Positions 34,056 to 44,368 of a stretch of DNA of 64,000 nucleotides are shown piece after piece. Made by a program: the position numbers and the translations under genes. This DNA comes from Pseudorasbora parva (taxonomy: Eukaryota > Chordata > Actinopteri > Cypriniformes > Gobionidae). Every line of letters begins with the position of its first letter. Position 1 is the stretch's first letter. The notes beneath the pieces are model-generated. The model worked only from the letters and a program-made list of their open reading frames with translations, did not search any database and was not told the origin of the DNA. The stretch is from positions 50,847,538 through 50,911,537 of the forward strand of contig NC_090174.1 of assembly GCF_024679245.1 (NCBI RefSeq), given 5' to 3'.

Positions 34056-35918
34056 TTACATTCTGTTTTTGTTAACTGCCTATCTTAATCATGACAAAAC
34101 AAAATAATTGTTGGTCCTTTTTCAGAATGCAGCTCAAAGAGAAGAAATCCTTCGACTAATTCTGTCTGGTGAAAACGTAAGATATGTACTTCATATTTTT
34201 GTGGAAACTTTTTTTCAAGAATTCTTTGATTAATAAAAAGTTATCATGAAAGTTTTTACTGTCACTTCAATTTAAAGCTGCAGTAGGTAACTTTTTTTAC
34301 ATATTTGTTAAACCTGTCAGGTCCTGAGAGTAGAATATGAGACAGATAATTAGTGCAAAAATCAAGCTCCTCTGGCTCTTCCCAGTGGTCCTATTGCCAT
34401 TTGCAGAAATACACTGCTCCCAGTAAGAAATGACCAATCAGAGCCAGGAGGAATGTCTTAGCAGTTTTAATCAAGCTTGTGTCTGTTGATTACACAACAG
34501 GCATTTAAATTCAAGATTACCGGTGTGCCACAGCTTTGCTTATGGCGGACAAGCAATCCAAACTGCCAATTCCTCGAGTGGCACCTACTCAGAAAATAAA
34601 GATGGTAAATGGAAAAAAAAAAAGAGATAACAATGATAAAATATACAAAAGGAAGGAGCTGTACCGCAGCAGAGAGCAAAGGGGAGTGACCTGTGAGTTT
34701 TGATGTTCAAATTTTTAGGTTAAGTCAACGTTTTCTAAAAACTCCCTACTGCAGCTTTAATGCACCCTTGTTTAATAAAAAAACTGACCACAGCACTTTT
34801 AAAAGTTTGTGGGTGTATTATATATAAATTATTTTATTTGAACTTTATTTTTCATCAGTTAAGTAACGCGATTAACCTAAAGGAAATAGCTGGGCAAACC
34901 GCGGGCTACTCCGGCAGTGATCTGAAAGAGCTGTGCAGGGACGCCGCCATGTACCGCGTCAGAGACTATGTCCGTAAACAGCAGATGAAACAGATCGCAC
35001 AACAGTTCCAGCTGGATGAAGAGGAAGAGTATGTCTAAGATTCTTTGTATAATACAAACACAATGTTATTTTATTTGTGTGCACGAAGCACAGTTCTTAC
35101 ATCACGTCCTAACCAAAGAGGTTTATAATATTTGGAGAAATCTAGCCCATTAATCTCAAGCAGTTGCTCAGCTGGTTTATCTTTCTGTTTTGTTAGAAGA
35201 CAAACAACCCAAGATATTCTTGTGAGTTTTCAGATAATGTGCAAATGTGTTAAATACAATGTAATTTAAAGTTGGCATGAAACAGTGATAGTTTTTTTAT
35301 ATATGAGTAAAATGGCTCCTCGAACCAGAAAAAAATGTAGGACAGGACATGATATTGTCCATTGAGAATTGATTGGATCGTTAAATAGTTGTGGTTTGCT
35401 ATTGGTGGATCTCATGTGAGTGACAGATTGTCCCGCCCTCACATCAGTAAATGCGTCATCAGAGTAGAGATAAAATTATAATAAATACTGAAATATTTTC
35501 ATTAAAAAAACAAGAATTGTCTGTTATGATTTCATGGTGAATAAAAAAAATAAAAATATTTGCTGTATATCACTGTAAAAACTGAAAATTAGTTGACAAG
35601 AAAATAATGTTACAATGCACAAAAAAAGTCATATACTATGTAGTTGCTTCAAGATATTCTTGAAAGTTTTGAAATTCTGTGTAAATATGTAGGAGTGAAT
35701 GTAAAATTATGTTACTCACTAAAATCTAGCAACCCTTGCCTCATGTAACTGATTTTGTCCCTGATGTCCTCTGGTGTGTCCTCAGGCATGTGGACAGCAC
35801 GCAGCTGAGGCCCGTGACTCAACTGGACCTGCTGTTTGGCCTAGATAAGATGAGAGAGTCCAAACAGGCCACGGTTCCAGCTGACCCAGCAAATCTGAGA
35901 GAGGTGCCTCTGGACTGA
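29786..35918 (+). CDS. atad1a: ATAD1 (Msp1/Thorase) outer-membrane AAA+ translocase, 9 coding exons
   Basis: Joined exons 29786-29956, 30209-30307, 31758-31878, 32006-32206, 33620-33726, 33901-33990, 34126-34176, 34859-35028 and 35786-35918 total 1143 nt and encode 380 residues. All introns are GT-AG. ATAD1/Msp1 is a hexameric ATPase anchored in the mitochondrial outer membrane and peroxisomes that extracts mislocalised tail-anchored proteins; in mammalian neurons Thorase also acts on AMPA receptors. Visible parts: a membrane helix at about 20-42 ([17 protein letters not shown]), Walker A GPPGCGKT 136-143, pore-loop aromatics W169-Y170, Walker B IIFIDE 191-196, sensor 1 N241 in GATNRP, arginine fingers R252-R253, and the sensor-2 helix region GYSGSDLK 296-303. 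No frameshift or missing catalytic residue is seen. The start is chosen because [20 protein letters not shown] matches the family N-terminus. The 380-residue length favours atad1a over atad1b, from memory of the zebrafish paralogues. Confidence 0.95.
30209..30307 (+). CDS. atad1a: atad1 coding exon 2
   Basis: Residues 58-90 (AEQLMKQIG...DPRSIK), the linker helix region before the AAA domain. Acceptor CCGCAG, donor AAA|GTAAAT, phase 0 at both ends. Confidence 0.92.
30551..31422. mobile_element. Inverted-end element in atad1 intron 2
   Basis: The left arm AAGGGGTTCTCAGCTGTGGC with TGCAGAGTTTAGCTCCAAC is mirrored on the right by GTTGGAGCTAAACTCTGCA and GATTTGAGAACCCCTG, about 60 bp per arm. It is non-coding. 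Between 30680 and 30800 lies a degraded piece of the AGTTCACCCAAAA family. No clean target duplication was found. Ends of this kind are common in fish hAT groups. Confidence 0.65.
31758..31878 (+). CDS. atad1a: atad1 coding exon 3
   Basis: Residues 91-130 plus one base of Gly131 ([20 protein letters not shown], then ILPF...LLQPPK), the N-terminal alpha/beta part of the AAA domain. Acceptor TTGTAAG, donor G|GTGAGT. Confidence 0.92.
32006..32206 (+). CDS. atad1a: atad1 coding exon 4
   Basis: Residues 131-197 with split codons at both ends. It carries Walker A, the KWYGES pore loop and Walker B (IIFIDE), so most of the ATP-hydrolysing core is in this one exon. Confidence 0.95.
32686..32905. mobile_element. 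Foldback element in atad1 intron 4
   Basis: CAGGAACTTTCCCCAGGGAC and TTGGGGTGGTACTC at the left are mirrored by GAGTACCACTCCAAAGTCCC and CTGGGGAAAGTTCCTG at the right, so about 220 bp can fold into one hairpin. Non-coding MITE. Confidence 0.75.
32916..33495. mobile_element. Interspersed repeat AAAGTTTGGGGTCAGTA with SINE insertion
   Basis: The ends AAAGTTTGGGGTCAGTAGGA and TCTTACTGACCCCCAAACTT are inverted. Related inner fragments occur at 34195-34270 with 34761-34790, 41105-41180 and 52460-52520. The copy in intron 4 is interrupted by the SINE at 33092. Confidence 0.7.
33092..33261 (+). repeat. tRNA-derived SINE
   Basis: The head has an A-box-like TAGCTCAAACAGTAGAGC (33111-33128) and a perfect B box GGTTCGATTCC (33145-33155). 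The tail, GTAAGTCGCTTTGGATAAAA followed by GCGTCTGCC, is a conserved 3' end shared by fish SINEs and their partner LINEs, then AAATGTAAATG units. It is flanked by a 7-bp duplication AATATCA (33085-33091, 33262-33268). The intact B box and tail make this one of the better preserved elements here. Confidence 0.88.
33620..33726 (+). CDS. atad1a: atad1 coding exon 5
   Basis: Residues 198-233 ([18 protein letters not shown], then [18 protein letters not shown]), including the second pore-loop region. The donor GTAACA leads straight into a CA array. Confidence 0.93.
33730..33809. repeat. CA microsatellite in atad1 intron 5
   Basis: About 39 CA units with one AAAC interruption at 33765-33769. It starts 3 nt after the donor and makes up almost half of the 174-nt intron. 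Confidence 0.95.
33901..33990 (+). CDS. atad1a: atad1 coding exon 6
   Basis: Residues 234-263, carrying sensor 1 (GATNRP) and the arginine-finger pair in ILRRMP. It is flanked on both sides by introns that are largely CA repeats. Confidence 0.94.
34008..34053. repeat. CA microsatellite in atad1 intron 6
   Basis: About 22 CA units with one TA interruption, inside a 135-nt intron. Confidence 0.95.
34126..34176 (+). CDS. atad1a: atad1 coding exon 7
   Basis: Residues 264-280 ([17 protein letters not shown]), a 51-nt micro-like exon at the junction to the small alpha-helical subdomain. Acceptor TTTCAG, donor GTAAGA. Confidence 0.92.
34272..34760. mobile_element. TTAA-flanked MITE in atad1 intron 7
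   Basis: TTAA then AGCTGCAGTAGGTAAC at the left; CTCCCTACTGCAGCT then TTAA at the right. It sits inside a fragment of the AAAGTTTGGGG repeat: removing it rejoins ACTGTCACTTCAATTTAA to TGCACCCTTG as in uninterrupted copies. This supports a precise TTAA insertion. Confidence 0.82.
34859..35028 (+). CDS. atad1a: atad1 coding exon 8
   Basis: Residues 281-336 plus two bases of Glu337: the small subdomain with [15 protein letters not shown] and a glutamate-rich end. The donor is GTATGT inside a GAG codon; reading through would add only Y-V and stop at once, which supports the splice. Confidence 0.92.
35266..35541. mobile_element. TTAAAGT(C/T) repeat family, copy C, in atad1 intron 8
   Basis: It starts TTAAAGTTGGCATGAAACAG and shares GTCCATTGAGAATTGATTGG and ATGTGAGTGACAG with copies A and B. 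It ends TTTCATGGTGA, so the last bases and the TTAA are lost. Confidence 0.72.
35786..35918 (+). CDS. atad1a: atad1 coding exon 9 and stop
   Basis: Residues 337-380, the C-terminal helix ([18 protein letters not shown]) that in the family packs on the neighbouring subunit, ending VPLD before TGA at 35916-35918. Acceptor CCTCAG. Confidence 0.92.
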
Positions 35919-37055
35919 AAACCTCTCACTTACACGTTCATGCACTCATTTTTTCTCTTTCACTTATTTCTGCCTCATTCTTTCTCTCCTTTTCACATTT
36001 CTCTCTCAAACATTATTACTTTGCACTATAATGAATTTACAGTCACACACTCAATACAACAGTTATGTGATTGTAACAATAATAATAGTAAGTAAGGGAT
36101 TAACCCACAGCTCCTCAAAGAACTGCCCTACGCAAAGCAGTTTGCATCCACGAAGTGCGTTAAAATTTAACGTTTAAAATATAATGTTTAACAGCTAGCT
36201 TTGGGATTATCCCAATTATACCATGGTATTTGGCCAGCACTGACAACTTAAAGCTGTTATTAATGTTTGCAGCGCAAAATTTGACTGGAATGGTAAAACT
36301 GACAGTTATTTTCGTCAGTTACAGCTTGTTAGATCTAGCATTCGGCCCGCTTTAAATCAGTAGTGCTTAAGATTACATTTATTTGAATGAATGAATGATG
36401 TAATTTTTGTGAAGGCCTGTGTGTGCGCGTTTCAATGAAAACAGCGCATTAATATAGAACAGTGAACTACCTGTGCATTACACGGTTTTATTACACACCT
36501 TCCAGCCAATCTTAATCGAGTATTCAGACAGACTATGGTATGATAATAATAGTATCGCGCATACATATTTCTGATATGATCTGTTGCGTGCATTTTGTGT
36601 AGAAGCAGATATTGAACCACTTTTTGGATTTGAGAGTAAGGAATAAACAAACTTTGCTATGTCTATAAATGTTTTAGTATTTAGGACCACATTTCCTGAA
36701 ACACTAAATCTAACTGTCTTTTTTGGATGCATGCGTGTTACTCTAAAGTTATTCTGACTGGTGCATGTGTGATCTTCGTTAACGCCAATTAAGCCATGAT
36801 AAGATGACTGTGTTCACTTGCGTAAGGGGCATGTCTGTGTCATATTTTAACCCAAAAACAAAAGAAAAGAGAATTTTTGCATAAGGAAAATGTGTTTCTT
36901 TTGCACCGTGAAATTGTTTTCATGGCATTTAAATCTAAATTTTTAGAGTAATGTGATGTATTGAAATGCATTTTAGATTATTTAAATTATTCTTTAATTT
37001 ATACTTCATGATTATATAGTAGTATTATAATTATATTTATTACATTTCAATAAAA
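35919..37055 (+). other. Probable atad1 3' UTR and downstream DNA
   Basis: Pyrimidine-rich sequence follows the stop codon. Candidate polyadenylation hexamers AATAAA are at 36642-36647 and 37049-37054; the sequence alone does not choose between them. Open frames on the opposite strand at 36432-36732 have no domain. Confidence 0.35.
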
Positions 37056-37127
37056 TCATTTTGATTGTATTATTATATTGTATGTTTTACTATGGGCCCT
37101 ATTTTAACAATCTGAGCACATGATCTA

Positions 37128-38182
37128 AGGGTCCTGCACACTGCGATTTTTCAAAATCCTTTGCGAATGTTGCTTGTCAGACTGTACGAACATGATCTGT
37201 ACGATGTAATGCACGTCACACTGTAAGATCGCAATCATTAATGTCAGACTGTACGATAGTCAAGACGCACTAAAAATGGACACACACAAGAAGACTCATC
37301 CAGAGTTTTATATCATCAATGAATGACGCATTCGGTGAAAGTGAGCTGCATTACACGCGGAACTGAAATGGTGGTTACATAGAAATCTCTAGCGATCATT
37401 CTGGTCATAGTTTGTCTTAAAAAAAGGAAGATAATTTGACACTGCAGGACTGACACTGCCAGAATTTTGTCTGAGGTAAAATTTGATCACAGTGGTCATT
37501 AATCGTAGCCTAGAAATCTAGACGCACCCTAGCGGCAGCATATTTAATTTGCCCGCAAGTGTGGTCTAGCAACTCTCAATTCCTATCTGAGCTGTATTCC
37601 TCAGAATCTGGACGGCCCAATCACATCGTGTATAGGGTCGGCGGGCGGGGCCATAATGACGACGGCCGAGTTGCGTTTGCGTGCTTCTAGTAACACAGAA
37701 ACTGGCGAACGGCGGCGGTCTTTCGAATCAGCTCTGCCCGCGCCTCCGGAAGACTTGGAGTTAAGCTTTCCTCTGAGAAAAGAACAAAGAGCGGCATTGA
37801 AGTCATTCTTAAAAAGGGAAGATGTGTTCGGAGTTTAGCCGACCGGATACGGCGAATGTTTAATCAGTCAGCGAGCTCCCCTTCACCGTCGTTGCTCCGG
37901 TTGGTGTAGCGCTATCCTATCGCGTGCAGAGGGAGTTTGAAAGACAACCGTTTATCCCGCCCCTCGGATTGAGCCCTGTCAATGGTGAGTTTCCAGACCA
38001 AACATCTTGATGTGGATCTGGCTTGTCAGGCTACATTAATCGGCTAAACATGTCAAACTAACATGTTTATCTGAAGATCAAAGACTTCAGATTTTAGCCT
38101 AGGATCAAAGGAATCCTTAAGAATATGCAAAATTTGTCTCAGACGGCCAAATCGTGGCAAAAATCGCACAGTGCACATGGCT
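37128..38182. mobile_element. Middle element of the nest (TGCAC..TGCGATTTTT ends)
   Basis: Left AGGGTCCTGCACACTGCGAT and right AAAAATCGCACAGTGCACATG are inverted. The terminus resembles that of the element at 43391 (CACACTGCCCGATTTTTG), so the two may belong to related families. It is split by the 9-bp-duplication element. Confidence 0.6.
37506..38033 (+). mobile_element. TAGCCT-end element, copy 2 (9-bp duplication)
   Basis: TAGCCTAGAAATCTAGACGC at the left and GGCTTGTCAGGCTA at the right, flanked by an exact 9-bp duplication CATTAATCG at 37497-37505 and 38034-38042. It is 528 bp, the innermost and so youngest insertion of this nest. Its interior is GC-rich and contains a short chance open frame (37656-37838). 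Confidence 0.9.
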
Positions 38183-38780
38183 TAAAGAACACCGCGAAAG
38201 TACACTTAGGGTGTGTCCAAATCCACTTTTGCTAGTTTCACAATGGGAAAAATTATCTGGAGCATGGTCTAAAAGGGTTGTCCCTATTCTCTTAATGAGT
38301 CATCATGGGTGTAACGTGCAATAAACCAATCAGAGTCTAATCAGAGTCTAGTCTTTTAAAGCCAGCTGCGCTTGCACCATGGCAGAATCGCTATTTACAT
38401 GGCGGAAATTGCGAGCGGAAAGACGCTTCGCTTCTCCAAAGAGGAATCCTTTTATTTTTAATATTTAAAAATGTTTGTGTGCTGCTGTGTGCATTTTGTG
38501 GCCACACGTATAGGCTCATATTACTAACATGCTCTTTAAATAACACAAAAAATATTGCGCCGTTGACTTTTGACCAGGTTTTTGTTGTTCAAGGACACAG
38601 CCGTTTTCATTTGCCTCAAAAGAGCAATGCGCCTGAACACACCTCGTTTTCAGACCAGTACGCCCAAGGGAGAACATATGGGCATAAGTGCATTTGCTAT
38701 TTAAACAATGTGGTGCTGGACGTAAAAATAATAACTGTACAAGCATAAAACACTGGTTTAGGGTGTATTATAGGGCCCTA

Positions 38781-40518
38781 TGTATTTTTATGTTGCTGTA
38801 TTCCACTTTTTATCTTTTGGTTTTGGGTTGAAATAATATTTTTTGTGACATTCAAGGGACTAGATATTTATCATTTTTTTGTCTTAGTCTACACAAATTT
38901 TTTTTTGTTATAGAAATAAATATTAAAAAAAAAACTTTCACATAAAGAAATGGTTGTTTAGGTATATATGGCGTTGTGTCCACTTAAAGCAAGGTTGATT
39001 TGTGTACTACACATGATTTGGGACAAATGGTGCTACATGTATCTACTAAGAAAGAATAAAGTCATTTTTTACATTGTTAATTGAAAGATGTTACATCTAA
39101 CATATATTGATGTTCAGATTAGTCAGAGTGTGTTTAAAAAGGTTAATCTTGGAGTATAATAAATACATCACTCAGTGTGTCAAACCAGCATCATGAAACT
39201 CATTTATCGGGTAGTACTATGGGCACAAAGGTCAGTTTCTTTCTTGACTTCTTGGCCATCCTTACTGAAGTTTCTGGCCTTTCACAAGCTCTAATTGCAA
39301 ATGTTTTGCTCATGCCAAACCGTTCCAAAGATTTAAGCAATTGTTTTCCCATTGGCTGAATGTTATAAGGCAGCCATATGTCTCCATGTGGTACTTTATA
39401 AAACGGTTGTTGAAAAGAAAAAACACGTCTGGCAGCTTTTTTAACTGTATGTCAAACATTGCTTATTGAAATGGCAAATAAATGTATTAAGATTGATTTG
39501 TCAATATGACATATTTAATGTGTAAATTAAACAAATGTGCTTGATTGGCAAACTATGCCATGTTTGAGGAGAGATTTGGCTTCCTTTGGCACTTTGGCAC
39601 CAGATGGCACCTATAATGCTGCTCTCTTCCACTTTGAATGCTTGTTGTTCTGCTTTGGCAATCAGGCACTTGGTTGTTTAATGATGAATAATCTAAAGAA
39701 ATGAGGGAAATTAATGTATCTTCTTTCTTTTTTGTGTTTTGCGATCACCGTCTGTTATCTTATCAGTTATCGCATACAATATTGGTCTTAATGTTGGGAT
39801 AGCTTTGCTGAAAATAGCTTTTCCCTGTTAAATTCAATCATATTTGTTTGCTTATTTTGTCTTTGAGGAAAATGTTGTCCGGCCAAATTTAAGATGAGAT
39901 AATTCTCTCTCTCACCAATAAATCTCATAAGGTCCTTTCCCAATTTATAATAAACCCATCTGTATAGTTTGTCAGAATATTGTGCTTCTGTCAGTAAAAA
40001 TGCAAACTCTCACAGTTCTTGATGTTAATATCAGTCTTTTGGCCTTTTCACCATCTCCAAACGGAGCGTTCTGTTCTTGCAATATAATAGCAAGAGTCAG
40101 ACGTAAGAGAAGCTGTTGACATTCAACTCTTTGCTGTACTTTGTGCCTCGTTTGCATCAAAACCGCATAACATGTTAGTCATGAGTCAGTTTTCTTTTAA
40201 CCATAAAGCTCTCTGCTCACCTCTTTCTCTCCATTCCTCAGTAAAGTCAAAAATAGACACTGAAAGAACTCAGAAATATAACTGATGTCATTGATTTCAT
40301 AATATTATTGCTGAAATTGCTGTTCTGTTGTTTGTCAGTTTTCCTCTGTAAAAGTGATTTATAACTATATGTAACTGATAGTTATAAGCATTTAATGCTT
40401 TAATATTATAAAATGGGATTTCTAACCTGGATCCACTGTGAAATGGGGAGAATTATTATTATGGTCTGCAGTAGGAGTCCACAAGGGGGCAGTATTTGTT
40501 TTGCAATATTTCTGAGAC
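38781..40518. other. Non-coding DNA
   Basis: No gene is supported. Blocks at about 39190-39365 and 39585-39715 have non-repetitive, mixed composition (for example TTGGCAATCAGGCACTTGG) and could be conserved non-coding DNA, but this cannot be tested here. Confidence 0.4.
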
Positions 40519-40966
40519 TTAAAGGAATAGTTCACGAAATTATGCTGGTGTTTTCTTTTGCATGCAGTTGCAACTAATGGATACTTATATGCTTTGTTTT
40601 CTAAAAGGAATCAGTATTGCAAGTCTTTTGAAGTCAGTTTTATGTCAGGGATGGAACCAAATTGAAGTCTTAATTTACTAATAATCTTGAAATCTGCTCT
40701 TTGGCTCAGTTTGTAAGCGTATAATTTTGAGTCTTTTAAAAAAAGATATGTAATATAATAATTAATTAATATGCTACAGTGTTTTTACTTCCTCTATCCT
40801 GTTTGAAAGTCCACGTAATTGTATAGAAAAGAGTGACTAGCATAATTTTTCAAAATGTCTGCTTTTTTTGGTTCCACGGGGGGGGAAAAGTCTTACGGGT
40901 TTGGAACGACATAAGAGTGAGAAAATGATCACAGAATTGTCATTTTTGGGTGTACTAATCCTTTAA
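40519..40966. mobile_element. TTAA-flanked MITE (AGGAATAGTTCAC end)
   Basis: TTAA then AGGAATAGTTCACGAAATTA at the left; TCATTTTTGGGTGTACTAATCC around the right end, then TTAA at 40963-40966. Terminal arms are inverted and related to the fragments at 13032 and 63141. Non-coding. Confidence 0.75.
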
Positions 40967-41099
40967 ATCCTGACTTAAGGCAGTAAACCAGATCCACTGC
41001 TGGAAAACACTTCCTTTAAAAATCTAGATCTCTCGCCTTTGTGTAATTCTCTTCTCTGAAGCATGTGAATGTACATATGAGTTCCTATGATTTATTTCA

Positions 41100-41400
41100 A
41101 ATGTTTTTGCAAGAAGTTTCTTATGCTCACCAAGGTTGCATTTATTCATTTTTCAAGATTGTAATGAATAGGGCAGTGTTTATTTGAAATATCTATCTAT
41201 CTCTATCTCTATCTATCTATCTATCTCTCTTGTCTACAAACGTTATGTAAAACTTTTTATTCTCTTTCATTAATATTGATGAGGTCTTGTCATTCTACAG
41301 TTTCTTGATGAAAAGGAACTTTAATACTGTCATATAACAAAAATGCAAATCACTGGAAAACTATTCAGTAGGAGTGTTTGAGTTCTTGCATTAATTTTGG
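41100..41400. repeat. Old repeat fragment and TATC microsatellite
   Basis: AGAAGTTTCTTATGCTCACC and AAGGTTGCATTTATTCAT belong to the interior of the AAAGTTTGGGGTCAGTA repeat. An impure TATC/TCTC microsatellite lies at 41190-41231. Confidence 0.6.
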
Positions 41401-41779
41401 ATCATATTCACACGCTATTATGGTATGCACATATTTATTATACAATTATAACAGTAAAATAAATGGCAGATGTCATCAGGATTGTGTGTTGTTTTAATTA
41501 GTGTAGTGTGTTTTGATGTATGATTGAGAGGCGCAGGCGACATGCTGTTTTACTGATTACCACATCTTTAAAAGTTTAGTTAAAAAAAAAGGGCCTAGGA
41601 TCTCAAAACAGGTTTGATGTTTTGTACGTTAATTTACTGTAACCACATTTACTTACTGCAGCAGGTTTGAAACTGTTTACTGTGCTGTACGTTTATTTAC
41701 TGTAACTAAATCATGCCACCTTTGTTGATATTTGACTAATACAATAATACAATACAGATTGTTTCAGTGTAACGATGAT

Positions 41780-41970
41780 GCAAACAGAATTTAATTCTGC
41801 TGTAAAGCAGCTTTAAAAAAGACAATAGTGTTATTATTCAGCTGAAGTCAGGTCAGTGTTGATTCAGTTCAGTTCAATAACAGTGTCGATGTTGCTAAAA
41901 TCATCAATTATGAAACAAAGTTCAATCTGCTATAGAGCAGCTCTGTTGTCAAGCAGTTCAAGTTTGCTTC
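41780..41970. repeat. Interspersed repeat shared with 5690-5770
   Basis: Contains GCTGAAGTCAGGTCAGTGTT and GTTCAGTTCAATAAC, then CTATAGAGCAGCTCTGTTG. The same blocks occur inverted near 5690-5770. Non-coding. Confidence 0.55.
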
Positions 41971-42679
41971 TCGTCTAAAGCCCCATTTCCAATTATATTA
42001 CCCAGAACAACTTTTTTTTCCTTTTCTTTTTACCCCCAGAGCTGTTGCAGTCTGCTGCTGTGTTCGAATATTTGTGTCCCTTTACCCTCATTCACTTTCC
42101 CCTACATTACTCCACTAACATGGTTCACTTGAGGGAGTGAAAAGTGGATGAAAGCGAGTGAGTGAATTCGGACACTGAGTGTACTGGTTTTGCCTAGTTT
42201 CTGCTCACTGTTTAATAACCATTAAAACATAGAAAACTGGCAACTCCAGTAGTAATGAAAATATTTATCCTAAACTCTGCCATGGAAACTAGCATGTATT
42301 ACCATAATTAAACAATGTAATAATTAATTAAAAAGGAATCTATATAAAAAGTATATGTAGGAATGTATATATCAAAGTAATATTACATTGATAATGACCA
42401 GTGCAGTGAAAAATGAATGGATGATTCAGGTATTCATTCAACGTGCGACTCACAGTGAATTATGGGTATTCTCTAGCTGTTGAGCATACATCAGGGCTGC
42501 ATTCAGCCCCGTTTTTTTTTTTAAAGGGAAACGGTGCTGCGTTGAACACCCTGTATTGATGACGCAAGAGTCAGCTGAAAAGGCCATTCTGTTCTTTTTG
42601 AAGAATTTTCAAAGCCTGATGAAATTGATATAAATACGTGTTTAATACTGCAAAATATGCTTGATGCAATCACTACTCA
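41971..42679. other. Non-coding DNA
   Basis: No gene or clean element is seen. The stretch from about 42500 (GGGAAACGGTGCTGCGTTG) is more complex than its surroundings and probably belongs to a repeat that includes the following palindrome. Confidence 0.35.
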
Positions 42680-43180
42680 CTAGAGCAGATCTGGCAACCC
42701 GGATGCAGAAACACTACTGACTTTGTGATTGGTAGATAGGTGGAGGGTGGAGCTTCAGGACAATACACAACATGTCAACATCAACATCAGTTGAGGGCTG
42801 CAACAACAATTTTTAAATGACAATATCCTGGGTGGACTACTGTTGTCAGTGATATAAGTATTTGAAATGAACATGATTTCTTAACGTCTAATGACATTTA
42901 AGGGCCACCATTTTATGATTAATTGAAATACATTTCTTACATACATTCATAAAATAGTCCTGATATGTCACTAGACATTACGAAATCATGTTAATTTCAA
43001 ATACTTATATCACTGATAACAGTAATCCGGCCAGGATATTGTCATTTAAAAGTTGTTGTTGCAGCCCTCAACTGATGTTGATGTTGACATGTTGTGTTTT
43101 GGCCTGAAGCTCCACCCTCCACCTATCTATAAATCACAGTAGCGTTTCGGCATCCGGGTTGCCAGATTTGCTCTAGTTAC
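42680..43180. repeat. About 500-bp near-perfect palindrome
   Basis: ACTAGAGCAGATCTGGCAAC at the left is mirrored by GTTGCCAGATTTGCTCTAGT at the right. Inner pairs include GGTGGAGGGTGGAGCTTCAG against CTGAAGCTCCACCCTCCACC and ATGTCAACATCAACATCAGT against ACTGATGTTGATGTTGACAT. Complementarity continues to near the centre (about 42930), so the whole block can form one long hairpin. It fits a snapback transposon; no protein is encoded. Confidence 0.88.
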
Positions 43181-43390
43181 CACAGCTGCAGCTCCAAACA
43201 TTCCTGCTGATCCTGCAGCCTATCTGGCAACCTCGGGTCAGGGGAGGAGGAGAGGGGATACACCACTCTACAATAATTTGAAAGTGATTGCTGTACCAGT
43301 TTTGGCCACAATCTTGCATAAACTTCCTTTGAAAGCTAAAGCTCAGTCTCCTCCCAAAAATCCTGCGAAAAATCATTTAGTGCCCACTTT

Positions 43391-44151
43391 AAGCCTAATT
43401 CACACTGCCCGATTTTTGCCCCGATTTTGAGTCGCCGACAGGTTTTGTGAAATCGGCGACAAATGCCCGAGATCATAGGCAAATCGGTGCTCGTGCACGC
43501 GAGTGACAATCACGCAGTGTGAATAATCAAAGACGCAATCAAAGAGAATCGCCGACGCGGTGAGATATTTGGCATGCTAAATATCTGGACCTGTCGGCGA
43601 TTGAAACTCCTGCTGTGTGAACTGCGTTCTGACTGAAAATTACTTTGGCGATGACCGACAGCCATACAGGGCCGCAGGAGGTTCAGGGAGGAGTTATAGA
43701 GCAGAATATCAGTATTTTAATAGATATATTTATAATTCTATCAAACAGAAACAAAGGCCAAACATTTGCACATCCAGCCACAGCAGCAGCACATTACAAA
43801 ATTGTTTATTTAACTAAAACTCTCATTGCAGAACACATTCCTGGCTCCCTCTGTCTCTCTAACAATTTCTACCTTTTTTCTTTTTCTCCACAAATCAGCG
43901 CACATCGGACTCCGGTTAAATGCACGTGTGATCTCGCGTTGTTTACTTGTGATATCGCACGTGTAGTTGGGAACGAAGTTGCGCACCGGAGAGAGAGAGT
44001 TGTCGGCGATTCTTCCTCTTGTTCAGTCATGCAGTGTGAACTCCTCTGTCGTCAAACCACAGCAGTGACTGAATGATACCTCAGATAGTCATGAAGTGTG
44101 AAAAGAGTATTGACCCGACAAGTTTGAAAATCGTGCAGTCTGAACTAGGCT
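43391..44151. mobile_element. Harbinger-like element (AGCCTAATTCACACTGC ends)
   Basis: Left AGCCTAATTCACACTGCCC, right TGCAGTCTGAACTAGGCT, inverted. The flanks are TTA at 43388-43390 and 44152-44154. A TTA/TAA 3-bp duplication is typical of PIF/Harbinger, which I infer. Repeated TCGGCGA motifs occur inside. No transposase frame; the two overlapping frames at 43617-44076 show no domain. Confidence 0.6.
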
Positions 44152-44368
44152 TTACTCAGAGAATCTCAGCTATCAATCGTGACTGTTTTTATAGCATCAA
44201 CTAAAACTAAACTTATTTAAAAAAACGAACACTTGAAATGAAACCATCGTGATAAAAACTGCCTAAAATGACACAAACCAACTTTGGGGGAAAAAATGAC
44301 ATGAAGTGTAATTTGATTGTTTAGTTTGTCTCGTGTACATTAGAATCAACGGAGGGGCGGCTATACTG

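Larger units (their letters stand above)
37093..38780. mobile_element. GGGCCCTA-end element, interrupted twice
   Basis: Outer ends GGGCCCTATTTTAACAATC and GGGTGTATTATAGGGCCCTA are inverted. The body resumes at about 38210 (TTAGGGTGTGTCCAAATCCA) after a nested pair of insertions. No transposase frame. The superfamily is uncertain. Confidence 0.7.

Noticed and set aside
35029..35038. End of atad1 at the TAA following Y-V after exon 8
   Set aside because: GTATGT at 35029 is a good donor, and splicing to 35786 restores the family C-terminus, so this stop is intronic.
43617..44076. Overlapping 66- and 143-codon frames
   Set aside because: They lie inside a non-coding inverted-end element and show no domain.
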